Shown here in pieces: positions 1 through 9,020 of a stretch of 23,053 nucleotides of DNA. Position numbers and translations under genes: made by a program. The DNA lies in assembly GCA_903950295.1 (NCBI GenBank), contig CAJBAP010000188.1:1-23053 (forward strand), given 5' to 3'. The notes beneath the pieces are model-generated. The model did no database searches. It was not told the origin of the DNA and saw only the letters and a program-made list of their open reading frames with translations. This DNA comes from an uncultured Rhodocyclaceae bacterium. GTDB lineage: Bacteria; Pseudomonadota; Gammaproteobacteria; Burkholderiales; Rhodocyclaceae. Each line of letters starts with the position of its first letter. Within the stretch, counting starts at the first letter, position 1.

Positions 1-56
1 CCGATGGCGAGCAGCAAGGTGACGAGGACGTAACAAAACCGGCAACGAATATTCAT
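1..56 (-). CDS. N-terminus of an exported protein (partial, runs off the window)
   Basis: On the minus strand an ATG at 56-54 is preceded by a good ribosome binding site (AAGGAG, complement of 62-67, 5 nt away). The 18 visible residues begin MNIRCRFCYVLVTLLLAIG: a basic start followed by a hydrophobic stretch, which reads as a signal peptide or lipoprotein leader. The rest of the gene lies outside the window, so no function can be given. The 200 bases between it and the next gene hold no other convincing gene. Confidence 0.5.
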   Translation of the reverse strand, partial: MNIRCRFCYVLVTLLLAI

Positions 57-256
57 TGGAACTCCTTGGTCTGGGTGAATGAGGCCGGTGAGCTTCATTG
101 AATCAGAAATTGATTGATTGATGTGAATAAAAAGTCGGTGCCGGCGAGACGGCGAACGGTGCTGGACTCGCTGGTGCGGATCGGCCGTATCCGAACGGTG
201 CGCTGGCACTTGGCTGGTAACATGAACGTCATTTCGTCGCTAAAGAAAGGCAAGGC

Positions 257-640
257 ATGTCACGCGCCGATCCGGCAGAACACGCATTGATCCGGCTTGA
301 ATTGCGCCGGTTTGCTTCCCGTTGTGACATGCAGGAGGGGCAGATTCGGCGTGCCGACACTTTGCGCGAGGTGGCACGATTGGCGAGTGTTGCCGTGCCT
401 TACAAATTGTCGAACGAACTGGATGCGCGCGACTATCAGCGGCGTGTGGCCCAGACAGCCGATGAGCGCGCCCGCGAACTGATCACCGAACAGGTTCACG
501 CCTTCAGTCGGGCGGAGGGCGATTTCAAGGAAAAACTGCGCGGCAACATGCGCGAAGACTGGGCCAATCTGACGGGTCCGCTGTCACATCTGCGCAGCTG
601 GGCGAACAACAAGCTGCTGGTTGCCGAGCAAAACCAATAG
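257..640 (+). CDS. hypothetical protein, 127 aa
   Basis: I do not recognise this protein. It is charged and soluble (rich in Arg, Glu and Ala, with long predicted helical stretches), with no signal peptide or membrane segment and two Trp near the C-terminus (DWANLTGPLSHLRSWANNKL). The ATG follows a purine-rich AAAGAAAGGCAAGG stretch that may serve as a weak ribosome binding site. It converges with bpt, the two stops being only 8 bp apart. A GC-rich reading frame with no obvious competitor supports it as a real gene; the function is unknown. Confidence 0.6.
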   Translation: MSRADPAEHALIRLELRRFASRCDMQEGQIRRADTLREVARLASVAVPYKLSNELDARDYQRRVAQTADERARELITEQVHAFSRAEGDFKEKLRGNMREDWANLTGPLSHLRSWANNKLLVAEQNQ

Positions 641-648
641 CCGCCCTG

Positions 649-1383
649 CTAAGCGTCCGACTCGAGCGGTGCCCAGATCGATTGTCGCAGGGCTTCGAGC
701 GGCCTGAATTGCGCCTTGTAGGCCATCTTTCGGCTGTGGTTGATCCAGTATCCAAGGTAAAGGTGTGATAAATCGAGGCGCTGGCATTGGGCGACTTGCC
801 AGAGTACGGCGTAGGTGCCGAAACTTGCGCCGCCGATGTCGGGATCGTAGAACGTATAGACCGATGACAGGCCATCATCAAGCCGATCGATGATGCTGAC
901 CATGCGCAATGCATCCCCCTCGTAAAACTCGACCAGGCGGCTATCGACATGGGTTTGCAGGAGAAAGTGCGCATACTGTTCGCGGCTGTCGCCGTCCATG
1001 CCCCCTCCCCAGTGGCGCGCAAGTTGATAGCGCTGGTAGAGCGAATAATGCTCTTCACGAAATATCAGAGGGCGTTCGTTGGCGATGAGATTGCCGTGGC
1101 GGGTCAAGGCGCGGCGCTGGCTGCGATTTGGTTCGAAACGCTCGACCGGAATACGCACGGGGATACAAGCCTGGCAACTGTCGCACCACGGCCGATAGGT
1201 GAAGACACCGCTGCGGCGAAAGCCGATCTTCACCAGTTCGCTGTAGGTACTGGCATCGATCAGGTGAGTGGGCGTGCTGACCTGAGAACGCGCGATGCGG
1301 CCGGGCAGGTAGGAGCATCCGTAAGGAGCGGTGGCGTAAAACTGCAGGAGCGGGAAGGGTGGCAGGTCGCGCAGGTGAGTCAT
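649..1383 (-). CDS. bpt: aspartate/glutamate leucyltransferase (Bpt, ATE family)
   Basis: Transfers leucine from Leu-tRNA to proteins with N-terminal Asp or Glu, marking them for ClpS/ClpAP degradation in the bacterial N-degron pathway; cytoplasmic. At 244 aa it has full family length. Recognisable are the N-terminal Cys region ([15 protein letters not shown]), the paired cysteines in [14 protein letters not shown] near residue 70, and the C-terminal acyltransferase fold with [21 protein letters not shown] and [15 protein letters not shown]. Its ATG overlaps the aat stop in an ATGA junction, so it is probably translationally coupled to aat and is the last gene of fbpC-aat-bpt. Confidence 0.93.
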   Translation of the reverse strand: MTHLRDLPPFPLLQFYATAPYGCSYLPGRIARSQVSTPTHLIDASTYSELVKIGFRRSGVFTYRPWCDSCQACIPVRIPVERFEPNRSQRRALTRHGNLIANERPLIFREEHYSLYQRYQLARHWGGGMDGDSREQYAHFLLQTHVDSRLVEFYEGDALRMVSIIDRLDDGLSSVYTFYDPDIGGASFGTYAVLWQVAQCQRLDLSHLYLGYWINHSRKMAYKAQFRPLEALRQSIWAPLESDA

Positions 1384-2105
1384 ACCGTGCTGCGCCGGTA
1401 ATGATTCAGCATCGCATCCTCTGGCCAGCGACCGGGCGGGTCACCGCTATCGACGAGCGACGCCACCCGGGCGAGAAAATCATCGCGGGGAATGGAGCGG
1501 GCGCCGAGCGAGGCGAGGTGTGTAGTTTTCATCTGGCAGTCGATTATGCCGAATTCGCGGCGCACAAGATGGGCACAGAGGTGAGCCAGGGCAATTTTTG
1601 ATGCGTCGGTACGATGCGAAAACATCGATTCACCAAAAAATGCGCGACCGAGCGCAACGCCATAGAGACCCCCGATCAATTTGCCGGCGTGCCAGGTTTC
1701 AACGCTGTGGGCGATGCCGAGCAGGTGCAGTCGCAAGTACGCGGCCTGCATCTCCATGCTGATCCAGGTGCCGGACTGCCCGGCGCGGGGTGTTAAGGCG
1801 CAGGCGGCGATGACCCGATCGAAGGCGGTATCGAGTTTTACCGTGTAGTCGACATGGCGGAGAGTTTTGGCCAGCGAACGGGAAATCTTGAACTCGGCGG
1901 GGAACAGCACCATGCGCGGATCCGGGCTCCACCACAGGATCGGCTCGCCCGCCGAGTCTGAGTACCACGGGTAGATGCCACGGCGATAGGCCGCTATCAA
2001 ACGTTGTGGCGACAGATCGGCACCGGCAGCGAGCAGACCATTGGGTTCGCGGAGGGCGCTGGTAACCGGCGGAAACGGTTCATCGGGTTCCAGCCAGGGA
2101 ATCAT
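1380..2105 (-). CDS. aat: leucyl/phenylalanyl-tRNA--protein transferase
   Basis: Adds Leu or Phe from aminoacyl-tRNA to proteins with N-terminal Lys or Arg, feeding the ClpS/ClpAP N-degron pathway. The 241 residues cover the whole family: N-terminal [20 protein letters not shown] and IYPWYS, the [10 protein letters not shown] motif, and the GNAT-like core with [19 protein letters not shown] and [16 protein letters not shown]. It overlaps fbpC upstream by 4 nt (2102-2105) and bpt downstream by 4 nt (1380-1383). An aat-bpt pair is common in proteobacteria; being joined to an iron ABC ATPase gene is less usual. Confidence 0.95.
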   Translation of the reverse strand: MIPWLEPDEPFPPVTSALREPNGLLAAGADLSPQRLIAAYRRGIYPWYSDSAGEPILWWSPDPRMVLFPAEFKISRSLAKTLRHVDYTVKLDTAFDRVIAACALTPRAGQSGTWISMEMQAAYLRLHLLGIAHSVETWHAGKLIGGLYGVALGRAFFGESMFSHRTDASKIALAHLCAHLVRREFGIIDCQMKTTHLASLGARSIPRDDFLARVASLVDSGDPPGRWPEDAMLNHYRRSTV

Positions 2106-3148
2106 GCGGATTGGGGAAAGGCGACCACGTGATCAACGTCGAGGCGGATGCCGATCCTTTCGCCGAGTGCATGGTTGTGGTGGGAAGGCACCAGCGACAG
2201 CACGCGGGCACCCGAGGCCAGTTGCAGTGTGTAGAGAAATTCGGCGCCGCGAAACGCCTTGGCGACCACCTCGGCCCGGGTGGTGGCGAAGTCATCATGC
2301 ACGATGTCGTCCGGTCGTAGCAGGATGTCGAGCACACTGCCTCGATCAGATGTGATCGATAGATAGCTTTTCAGCGTACCGAGTTCGATGGCGACTGTTT
2401 CGTGATCAATCATCTGCCCTGGCAAAAATACGCCTTGGCCGACGAAGTCGGCGACATGGCGGGTGGCGGGGCGGTGATAGAGGTTGTAGGGCGTATCCCA
2501 CTGTTCGATGCGGCCGGCATGCATGATGCCCACCTGGTCGGCGACGGCAAAGGCTTCGTGCTGGTCGTGCGTGACCAGCATCGCGGCGGTGCCGGTTTGT
2601 TTGAGGATGGCGCGCACTTCAAGCGAAAGGCGTTCTCGCAGATCGACATCGAGGTTGGAGAATGGTTCGTCGAGCAACAGCAGGTGCGGACGCAAGGCGA
2701 GCGCACGGGCGAGGGCGACGCGCTGTTGCTGCCCGCCCGAGAGTTCGTGCGGATATTTTGTGCCAGATCCGGTCAGTCCTACCAGTGCCAGCATTTCGGC
2801 GACGCACGCGGCTACCTTGCCGGGTGCGTGATCGCGCAGGCCAAAGCCAATGTTTCCTGCAACGGTGAGGTGTGGAAACAGCGCGTAGTCCTGGAACACC
2901 ATGCCAATCTGGCGCTTTTCCGGCGGCACATTCCGCGTTGATGAGCCCACCAAATCGTCGCGCAGATGAATGCTTCCCGTGGTGGGGGTCTCGAAGCCGG
3001 CAATCAGCCGCAACACTGTCGTCTTGCCACAGCCGGATGCGCCGAGCAGGCAGCCGATTTCGCCGTTGGCGAGGGTCAGCGAGAAATCCCGTACCACGGG
3101 GTGATCGCCGTAGGCATGGCTGATGCGATCGAGAACGAGCAGGTGCAT
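2102..3148 (-). CDS. fbpC: ferric iron ABC transporter ATP-binding protein
   Basis: ATPase of an Fbp/Afu-type ferric iron importer, acting at the inner membrane with FbpB and the periplasmic FbpA. The 348 aa show Walker [10 protein letters not shown] (about residue 36), the Q-loop [11 protein letters not shown], signature [15 protein letters not shown], Walker [13 protein letters not shown], the switch THDQHEA, and a C-terminal regulatory domain ([15 protein letters not shown]). The frame stays open upstream to 3394, but family alignment ([14 protein letters not shown]) and the divergent fbpB promoter favour the ATG at 3148. Its stop overlaps the aat start, so the iron ATPase and both N-degron transferases probably share one transcript. 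Confidence 0.92.
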   Translation of the reverse strand: MHLLVLDRISHAYGDHPVVRDFSLTLANGEIGCLLGASGCGKTTVLRLIAGFETPTTGSIHLRDDLVGSSTRNVPPEKRQIGMVFQDYALFPHLTVAGNIGFGLRDHAPGKVAACVAEMLALVGLTGSGTKYPHELSGGQQQRVALARALALRPHLLLLDEPFSNLDVDLRERLSLEVRAILKQTGTAAMLVTHDQHEAFAVADQVGIMHAGRIEQWDTPYNLYHRPATRHVADFVGQGVFLPGQMIDHETVAIELGTLKSYLSITSDRGSVLDILLRPDDIVHDDFATTRAEVVAKAFRGAEFLYTLQLASGARVLSLVPSHHNHALGERIGIRLDVDHVVAFPQSA

Positions 3149-3176
3149 GGTTATGGCGTAATCGATGAACCGTAGA

Positions 3177-3199
3177 TGAGAGTCGCTCTCAATTATAAT
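3177..3199. promoter_or_regulatory. divergent fbpC/fbpB promoter region with Fur-like box
   Basis: TGAGAGTCGCTCTCA (3177-3191) is a 7-1-7 inverted repeat with one mismatched pair, matching the layout of the perfect box ahead of fbpA. Immediately next to it, AATTATAATC contains TATAAT on the plus strand (3194-3199) and also on the minus strand (3197-3192), giving a possible -10 element in each direction. No good -35 hexamer is visible on either side. Iron-dependent repression by Fur of both divergent genes is inferred. Confidence 0.6.
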
Positions 3200-3227
3200 C
3201 GGCTCAACGACTTCCTCTCCATGTCCC

Positions 3228-4865
3228 GTGCGCTCTCCCCTGGTTGTTCTTGCGACGCTGATCGGCGTGCTGGTCGCGTTGCCTGTTTTGTCTGTTGGCG
3301 CCAATCTCTTCGCCAGTAGCACCGGTACGACTTGGGGGCATCTGGCGGCAACCGTCCTGCCCGAATACATCCTCAATTCACTTTTTCTCTCCATCGGGGT
3401 TGGCGTCGGTGTGGCTGCAGTCGGTGTCGCGACGGCATGGCTGACAGCGATGACGGAATTTCCCGGTCGGCGCTTTTTTGATTGGGCGCTCTTGTTGCCA
3501 TTGGCGATTCCGGCCTATGTGATGGCCTATGTCTATACCGACCTGCTGCAATTCGTCGGTCCGGTGCAAACAATCCTGCGCGAAACCTTCGGCTGGCGGC
3601 GCGGTGATTACTGGTTTCCCGAGATCCGCAGCTTGGGCGGTGCGAGTCTGATGTTTGTCTGTGTGCTCTATCCCTACGTCTATCTGTTGGCGCGCACGGC
3701 GTTCCTCGAGAGAGGCTCGGGCACATTCGAAGCAGCGCGTACGCTCGGGCTGTCACCGTGGCAGGCGTTTTACCGTGTATCGCTGCCTCTGGCGCGACCC
3801 GCCGTCGCAGCGGGGGTGGCGCTGGTGTTGATGGAGACGCTGGCCGATTACGGCACCGTGGCCTATTTCGCCGTGCCGACGTTTACCACGGGCATCTATC
3901 ACGCCTGGTTTTCACTCGGTGATCGCGTCGCTGCGGCGCAGTTGGCCGGGGGGTTGCTCAGCTTCGTTTTGTGCCTGCTGGCGTTGGAGCGCTTCAGCAG
4001 GGGCCGGGCGCGTTTTCATGAGACCGGGCGGCGGCGCGGTGAGCGGCGTCCGCTTGCCGGATTGCCCGCCTGGTCAGCCAGCCTGGTTTGCTTCCTGCCT
4101 TTGCTGTTGGGTTTTTTGCTGCCCGGTGGATTATTGCTTGACTTGGCATTGGCGGAGGGTGACAGCGAGTTTGGCCTGCATTATGGCGTGCTGGCGGGTA
4201 ATAGCCTGTTGGTTGCCGCCAGCAGTGCATTTTTGGCGGTGGTGCTGGCGACACTGCTTGCCTACGGGGCACGCCTGGCGCAAATGCAGCAGGGGTCTAC
4301 GCTCGGCACCCTGCTGACGCGCGTGGCCAATCGCAGTGTCGGGCTCGGCTATGCAGTGCCCGGCTCGGTGATTGCAGTGGGTGTGTTGATCCCGGTGACC
4401 CGACTCGATCATTGGCTGGCGGCGGTATGGTTCGACGTGTCCGGTCAGCCCCTCGGGTTGTTGCTGACGGGAGGTGTGGCGGCACTCATCTACGCTTATT
4501 TGGCGCGCTTCCTGTCAATTGCCTTGCACACCGTCGAATCCGGGCTGGCCCGCGTGACGCCGAGCATGGACGCAGCGGCCAAGAGTCTGGGGTGCGGGCC
4601 GCTGGAAGCGTTGCGGCGGGTGCATCTTCCCTTGCTGAGCGGTAGTCTGTTTTCTGCGGGTCTGCTGGTATTTGTCGATGTGATGAAGGAATTGCCGGCA
4701 ACCCTGGTGATGCGGCCGTTCAACTTCGACACGCTGGCGACGCAAACTTATACGTTGGCTGCCGATGAGCGCCTGGCGGAAGCCTCCACGGCGGCATTGG
4801 CTATCGTAGCCGTGGGGTTGCTGCCAGTATTTCTTCTGGCACGGCAACTGGCAAAGGGAAGGTAA
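3228..4865 (+). CDS. fbpB: ferric iron ABC transporter permease, two fused permease domains
   Basis: Inner-membrane channel of the ferric iron importer. The 545 aa contain two homologous permease halves of about six membrane segments each. Each half has an EAA loop for contact with the ATPase: EAARTLGLSPWQAFYRVSLP near residue 170 and DAAAKSLGCGPLEALRRVHLP near residue 450. This is the usual FbpB/SfuB architecture. I use a GTG start because the first membrane segment (VVLATLIGVLVALPVL) begins right after it and no upstream in-frame start exists; no clear ribosome binding site is visible, and the ATG at 3221 is out of frame. Divergent from fbpC and ending in a strong terminator. Confidence 0.92.
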   Translation: MRSPLVVLATLIGVLVALPVLSVGANLFASSTGTTWGHLAATVLPEYILNSLFLSIGVGVGVAAVGVATAWLTAMTEFPGRRFFDWALLLPLAIPAYVMAYVYTDLLQFVGPVQTILRETFGWRRGDYWFPEIRSLGGASLMFVCVLYPYVYLLARTAFLERGSGTFEAARTLGLSPWQAFYRVSLPLARPAVAAGVALVLMETLADYGTVAYFAVPTFTTGIYHAWFSLGDRVAAAQLAGGLLSFVLCLLALERFSRGRARFHETGRRRGERRPLAGLPAWSASLVCFLPLLLGFLLPGGLLLDLALAEGDSEFGLHYGVLAGNSLLVAASSAFLAVVLATLLAYGARLAQMQQGSTLGTLLTRVANRSVGLGYAVPGSVIAVGVLIPVTRLDHWLAAVWFDVSGQPLGLLLTGGVAALIYAYLARFLSIALHTVESGLARVTPSMDAAAKSLGCGPLEALRRVHLPLLSGSLFSAGLLVFVDVMKELPATLVMRPFNFDTLATQTYTLAADERLAEASTAALAIVAVGLLPVFLLARQLAKGR

Positions 4866-4875
4866 GGTAAGTCAT

Positions 4876-4908
4876 AGTCGCCGTCCTGCCAGCGCCGACT
4901 TTTTTTTT
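4876..4908 (+). terminator. Rho-independent terminator after fbpB
   Basis: AGTCG (4876-4880) pairs with CGACT (4896-4900), with a further CG/CG pairing inside after one mismatch, followed by nine T residues (4900-4908). It lies between the convergent fbpB and fbpA stops. The T-tract shows it works for the plus strand. Confidence 0.75.
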
Positions 4909-4915
4909 CAGCCGC

Positions 4916-5929
4916 TCATTTCCAACCTGCCCTGTCGTAAATCTTCTGGGCCAGTGCGGTGTTCTTTGACAGCGTGGCAATCGGCAGCGTGTCGGCCTTG
5001 AAATTACCCAGGCTCGACAAGGCTGCGTTGTTGCTCTTCGCGGTTGGCACGGCCGGCCATTCGTTGTTGCCATCGGCAAAGTAAATTTGCGCTGTATCAC
5101 CAGCCAGGTACTCGAGGAATTTGACGGCTTCAGGCTTGTGCGGCGCTGTTTTCAGCATGCCGCCGCCAGAGATGTTGATATGCGTGCCTTGGGTCTGCTG
5201 ATTGGGCCAGACGATGCTGATCCTCTCCATGAGCTTGCGGTCTTCCGGCTTGTTTGAGCGCATCAGGCGGACCAGGTAATAGCTGTTCGAAATCGCCACG
5301 CCGCATTCGCCGGCGGCCACGGCCTTGATTTGGTCGGTATCGCCGCCCTTGGGTGAGCGCGCAAAATTGGCAACGACGCCCTTCGCCCACGCTTCGGCCT
5401 TCTGTTCGCCCATGTGCGCGATGAGTGACGCCAGCAGGGAAAGGTTGTAGGGGTGCGATCCCGAGCGGCTGCACACCTGCCCTTTCAGTTTCGGGTTGGC
5501 GAGATCTTCGTAATTGCGTACGTCATCCGCCTTGATGCTGTCCGGGTTGAAGATGATGACGCGGGCGCGGGTCGAGAAGGCAAACCATCCCTCCGAACGC
5601 AAATGTCTCGGGATGCGTGATTCCAGCTGAACCGATTTGACTGTCGCGAACAGACCCAACTCGTCGGCTTTTGCCAGACGTGCGGCATCGACGGTAATGA
5701 AGACGTCGGCCGGGCTTTGCGCGCCCTCATTTCTGATGCGTTCGAGCAGTTCGTCCTCTTTCGCCTCGATACGGTTGATCCTGATCCCGGTTTCCCGGGT
5801 GAAGTTGGCATACAGCGTTTCATCGGTCTGATAATGTCGGGCCGAGTAAAGGTTTAGTATCTTCTCTTCGGCATGGGCGGATGAATTGAGCAGTGCGGCA
5901 AGCAACAGGAAGAGGGCGGTAGATTTCAC
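4916..5929 (-). CDS. fbpA: periplasmic ferric iron-binding protein
   Basis: Binds Fe3+ in the periplasm and delivers it to FbpB/FbpC. It has a signal peptide (KSTALFLLLAALLNSSAHA, cleavage expected before EEK) and the family signatures LNLYSARHYQTDE, VCSRSGSHPYNLSLLASLIAH and the iron-ligand tyrosine pair in ISNSYYLVRLM. I choose the GTG at 5929 because GGAGTG (complement of 5934-5939) sits 6 nt upstream; an ATG four codons earlier (5941) has no ribosome binding site. That gives 337 aa. It is transcribed towards fbpB from its own Fur-type promoter, so the three transporter genes occupy three transcription units within 4 kb. Confidence 0.93.
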   Translation of the reverse strand: MKSTALFLLLAALLNSSAHAEEKILNLYSARHYQTDETLYANFTRETGIRINRIEAKEDELLERIRNEGAQSPADVFITVDAARLAKADELGLFATVKSVQLESRIPRHLRSEGWFAFSTRARVIIFNPDSIKADDVRNYEDLANPKLKGQVCSRSGSHPYNLSLLASLIAHMGEQKAEAWAKGVVANFARSPKGGDTDQIKAVAAGECGVAISNSYYLVRLMRSNKPEDRKLMERISIVWPNQQTQGTHINISGGGMLKTAPHKPEAVKFLEYLAGDTAQIYFADGNNEWPAVPTAKSNNAALSSLGNFKADTLPIATLSKNTALAQKIYDRAGWK

Positions 5930-5956
5930 GGAACACTCCATTCTTTGAGTGCTTGC

Positions 5957-5984
5957 ATCTTATCATGATGAGAATGATTCTCAA
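5957..5984 (-). promoter_or_regulatory. fbpA promoter overlapped by a perfect Fur-type box
   Basis: On the minus strand a -35 TTGAGA (5984-5979) and a -10 TAAGAT (5962-5957) are separated by 16 bp. TGAGAATGATTCTCA at 5969-5983 is an exact 7-1-7 palindrome in the layout of the Fur consensus; it covers most of the -35 element and the adjoining spacer. Repression by iron-loaded Fur is the expected consequence. Confidence 0.75.
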
Positions 5985-6090
5985 CAATAGACGGCTTTTG
6001 GGGTGTCGAGGGATAAGCTGCATTGAGTTGGTTATAATCTGAGCGAATCCGATGATTCGTAGTGGCGGGTATCACTGCAAGGAGTTGCGC

Positions 6091-7080
6091 GTGAGTTTCA
6101 AGGCTTACCTGATTCAGCAAAATGAGGGCAAGGTCGCTGCGAGTTTCGTCACCATGCAGGAGGACCAGTTCGATGCGGGCGAGGTCACGATCGCCGTTGC
6201 CTATTCCGGTGTTAACTACAAGGATGCCCTGGCCGCCACTGGCGCGGGTCGCATCATCCGCCGGTTTCCCTGTATCGGGGGTGTCGATCTGGCGGGTACG
6301 GTAGTCAGCAGTTCAGATTCGGCATTCGCCCCAGGCGATCAGGTGCTGGCGACCAGTTATGACATCGGTGTTGCCCACCATGGCGGTTTCGCCGAAATGG
6401 CGCGTGTTCCCGCCAAGTGGGTGTTGAAGTTGCCCGCAGGTCTGAGCTTGCGCGATGCCATGGCACTGGGTACGGCCGGCTTTACGGCAGGTCTTGCGGT
6501 GGTACGCATGGAGCACGATGGCCTGCAATCCGGCAACGGCCCCGTGGTGGTTTCCGGTGCGACCGGTGGTGTCGGCAGCATTGCAGTCGAGATTCTTGCA
6601 AAAGCCGGTTACGAGGTACATGCGCTGACCGGCAAGGACGCGGCGGCAGATTATCTCCAGCAGTTGGGTGCCAGCGTGGTGATGCTGCGCTCCAGTCTCG
6701 ATCTGACGAAAATCAAGCCGCTCGACAAGGCACTCTGGGCCGGTGCGGTCGACAATCTGGGCGGCGATGTGCTGTCGTGGATGGCGAGCACGATGCAGAT
6801 CGGCGGCACGCTGGCAAGCATCGGCCTCGCGGCGAGCATGGATTTCAAAACCACGGTGGCGCCCTTTATCCTGCGTGGCGTTTCCCTCCTGGGTATCGAT
6901 TCCGTCAATTGCCCGATGCCACAACGCGCCGAGGTTTGGCGTCGCCTCGGCAGTGATCTCAAGCCGGTGAAAGTTATCGAGCAGGCACGGGAGATTCCAT
7001 TTGCCGAGTTGCCCGATGTTTTTGAAGATTTCTTGCAGGCGCGCGTCAAGGGGCGCGTCATCGTCAGCATTCAGTCGTGA
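6091..7080 (+). CDS. acuI: acrylyl-CoA reductase (AcuI/YhdH family)
   Basis: Medium-chain dehydrogenase/reductase of the AcuI/YhdH group, reducing toxic acryloyl-CoA to propionyl-CoA with NADPH. Visible are the N-terminal substrate domain (VAYSGVNYKDALAATGAG, FPCIGGVDLAGTV, GDQVLATSYDIG), the nucleotide-binding loop VVSGATGGVGSIAVEIL near residue 150 and the C-terminal RVKGRVIV end. Translation most likely starts at the GTG at 6091: AAGGAG (6079-6084) is 6 nt upstream, whereas the ATG at 6052 has none. That gives 329 aa, normal for the family. A TATAAT at 6033-6038 may be its -10. prpE follows after 38 bp, suggesting one propionate/acrylate operon. Confidence 0.9.
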   Translation: MSFKAYLIQQNEGKVAASFVTMQEDQFDAGEVTIAVAYSGVNYKDALAATGAGRIIRRFPCIGGVDLAGTVVSSSDSAFAPGDQVLATSYDIGVAHHGGFAEMARVPAKWVLKLPAGLSLRDAMALGTAGFTAGLAVVRMEHDGLQSGNGPVVVSGATGGVGSIAVEILAKAGYEVHALTGKDAAADYLQQLGASVVMLRSSLDLTKIKPLDKALWAGAVDNLGGDVLSWMASTMQIGGTLASIGLAASMDFKTTVAPFILRGVSLLGIDSVNCPMPQRAEVWRRLGSDLKPVKVIEQAREIPFAELPDVFEDFLQARVKGRVIVSIQS

Positions 7081-7118
7081 AGCCTTGATCAATCCAATAA
7101 AACCATAGGGGTGTGAGC

Positions 7119-9011
7119 ATGACGAAGTACAACGATTTTTACCGTCGTTCAATCGATCAGCGCGACGAGTTCTGGTCGGAGCAGGCGCAATTGGTCGATT
7201 GGCAGACGCCGCCACAGACGATCTGTGATTACAGCAAGCCGCCGTTCGTTAAATGGTTTTCTGGCGGCAAGATCAACCTGTGCCATAACGCCGTCGACCG
7301 TCATGCCGCAACACGTCCGAATGATCGGGCGCTGATCTTCGTCTCGACGGAGACCAATGAAGAAAAAATCTACAGCTTTGCCGAACTCAAGTCCGAAGTG
7401 ATGCGCATGGCCGCGGTCATGCAATCTCTGGGCGTGAAGAAGGGCGACCGCGTCCTGATCTATATGCCGATGATTGCCGAAGCGACATTTGCCATGCTGG
7501 CCTGCGCACGTATCGGTGCCATCCACTCGGTGGTGTTCGGTGGTTTTGCCTCTGGTTCGCTGGCGACGCGCATCGATGATGCAAAACCGAAATTGATAGT
7601 TTCCAGCGACGCCGGCATGCGTGGCGGCAAGGCCGTACCCTACAAGCACTTGCTGGATGAGGCAATCAAGCTCGCCGAAGCCAAACCCGAAAAAGTATTG
7701 ATGATTGACCGTGGTCTCGACAAGGGCTTCAGCAAGGTCGAGGGGCGCGATGTCGATTACGCTACTTTGCGTGCGCAGTACATGAACGCCGACGTGCCCT
7801 GCGAATGGATGGAGTCCTCCGAACCGTCCTACATCCTGTATACCTCCGGTACCACGGGCAAGCCCAAGGGCGTGCAGCGCGATACCGGTGGCTATGCCGT
7901 GGCGCTGGCCGCCTCGATGAAGCACATCTACACGGGCTTCGCCGGTGAAACGATGTTTTCCACGTCGGACATTGGCTGGGTAGTTGGGCACAGCTACATC
8001 GTCTATGGTCCGCTGATCGCCGGCATGGCGACCGTGATGTACGAAGGCACGCCCCTGCGGCCTGATGCGGGCATCTGGTGGCAAATCGTCGAGAAGTACA
8101 AGGTCGACGTGATGTTCTCGGCCCCGACTGCCGTGCGCGTCCTCAAGAAACAGGATCCGGCTTTCCTCAAGAAATACGATCTCTCGAGCTTGAAACATTT
8201 ATTCCTCGCCGGCGAACCGCTCGACACGCCGACCCACGAATGGATCATGGGCGACCTGGGGCTGCCGGTGATCGACAACTACTGGCAGACGGAGACCGGC
8301 TGGCCGATCCTGTCGACGGTGCGTGGTGTCGAGGACACCAAGATCAAGTTCGGCACGCCGAGCTTCCCGGTCTATGGTTACAACCTCAAGATCTTCCGCG
8401 AGGACGGTTCCGAATGTGATGCCAACGAGAAGGGTATCGTCGGGGTCGTGCCGCCGTTGCCGCCGGGCTGCCTGTCGACCGTGTGGGGGCAGGACGAGCG
8501 CTTCGTCACCACCTATTTCAGTCTGTTCAAGGATCCGCTGGTTTACTCCTCTTTCGACTGGGGTATCAAGGACGATGAGGGTTACCACTTCATCCTGGGA
8601 CGTACCGATGATGTGATCAACGTCGCCGGTCACCGCCTCGGCACGCGCGAGATCGAAGAGGCCGTGCAGGCCCACTCAGCGATTGCCGAGGTTGCCGTCG
8701 TCGGCGTGAATGACCAGTTGAAAGGCCAGGAACCGATGGCGTTTGCCGTGGTCAAGGATGCTGCGCGAATTGCTACGCCGGAATTGCGCGCCGCCCTCGA
8801 AGCCGAGATCAAGAAGACGGTCGATGGCATTTTGGGAGCCATCGCCCGGCCCAAGCATGTGCATTTCGTGACCGGTTTGCCCAAGACGCGTTCCGGAAAA
8901 ATGTTGCGTCGCTCGATTCAAGCGTTGGCAGAGGGCCGTGATCCAGGTGACCTGACCACCATTGATGATCCTTCGACGCTGGAGCAAATCAGGGCCGTAT
9001 TGAAAAGCTGA
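7119..9011 (+). CDS. prpE: propionyl-CoA synthetase
   Basis: Acyl-adenylate-forming enzyme converting propionate, ATP and CoA to propionyl-CoA. The 630 aa show the AMP-binding loop YILYTSGTTGKPKGVQRDTGG, the TSDIGWVVGHSYIVYGPL segment, the A5 motif DNYWQTETGWPI, GRTDDVINVAGHRLGTREIEE and the C-terminal LPKTRSGKMLRRS, whose lysine is catalytic and acetylation-controlled in this family. The gapless GGYAVALAASMKHIYTG stretch is typical of PrpE rather than acetyl-CoA synthetase. I take the ATG at 7119, with AGGGG 7 nt upstream; a GTG two codons earlier sits too close to that site. Paired with acuI, it would channel acrylate- or propionate-derived carbon into propionyl-CoA. Confidence 0.95.
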   Translation: MTKYNDFYRRSIDQRDEFWSEQAQLVDWQTPPQTICDYSKPPFVKWFSGGKINLCHNAVDRHAATRPNDRALIFVSTETNEEKIYSFAELKSEVMRMAAVMQSLGVKKGDRVLIYMPMIAEATFAMLACARIGAIHSVVFGGFASGSLATRIDDAKPKLIVSSDAGMRGGKAVPYKHLLDEAIKLAEAKPEKVLMIDRGLDKGFSKVEGRDVDYATLRAQYMNADVPCEWMESSEPSYILYTSGTTGKPKGVQRDTGGYAVALAASMKHIYTGFAGETMFSTSDIGWVVGHSYIVYGPLIAGMATVMYEGTPLRPDAGIWWQIVEKYKVDVMFSAPTAVRVLKKQDPAFLKKYDLSSLKHLFLAGEPLDTPTHEWIMGDLGLPVIDNYWQTETGWPILSTVRGVEDTKIKFGTPSFPVYGYNLKIFREDGSECDANEKGIVGVVPPLPPGCLSTVWGQDERFVTTYFSLFKDPLVYSSFDWGIKDDEGYHFILGRTDDVINVAGHRLGTREIEEAVQAHSAIAEVAVVGVNDQLKGQEPMAFAVVKDAARIATPELRAALEAEIKKTVDGILGAIARPKHVHFVTGLPKTRSGKMLRRSIQALAEGRDPGDLTTIDDPSTLEQIRAVLKS

Positions 9012-9020
9012 AAACGAGGG

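Noticed and set aside
109..121. TTGATTGATTGA short tandem repeat as a promoter or iteron
   Set aside because: Only three 4-bp units and no convincing -10 at proper spacing.
3149..3394. 82-codon N-terminal extension of fbpC
   Set aside because: It crosses the divergent promoter and the start of fbpB and has no similarity to ABC ATPases; the ATG at 3148 fits the family.
6313..7215. 300-aa open frame antisense to acuI
   Set aside because: Opposite a clear family member, low-complexity composition, no motif, no ribosome binding site.
7149..8198. 349-aa open frame antisense to prpE
   Set aside because: It lies wholly opposite a clear propionyl-CoA synthetase gene and has no recognisable domain; such long frames arise from GC-rich codon bias.
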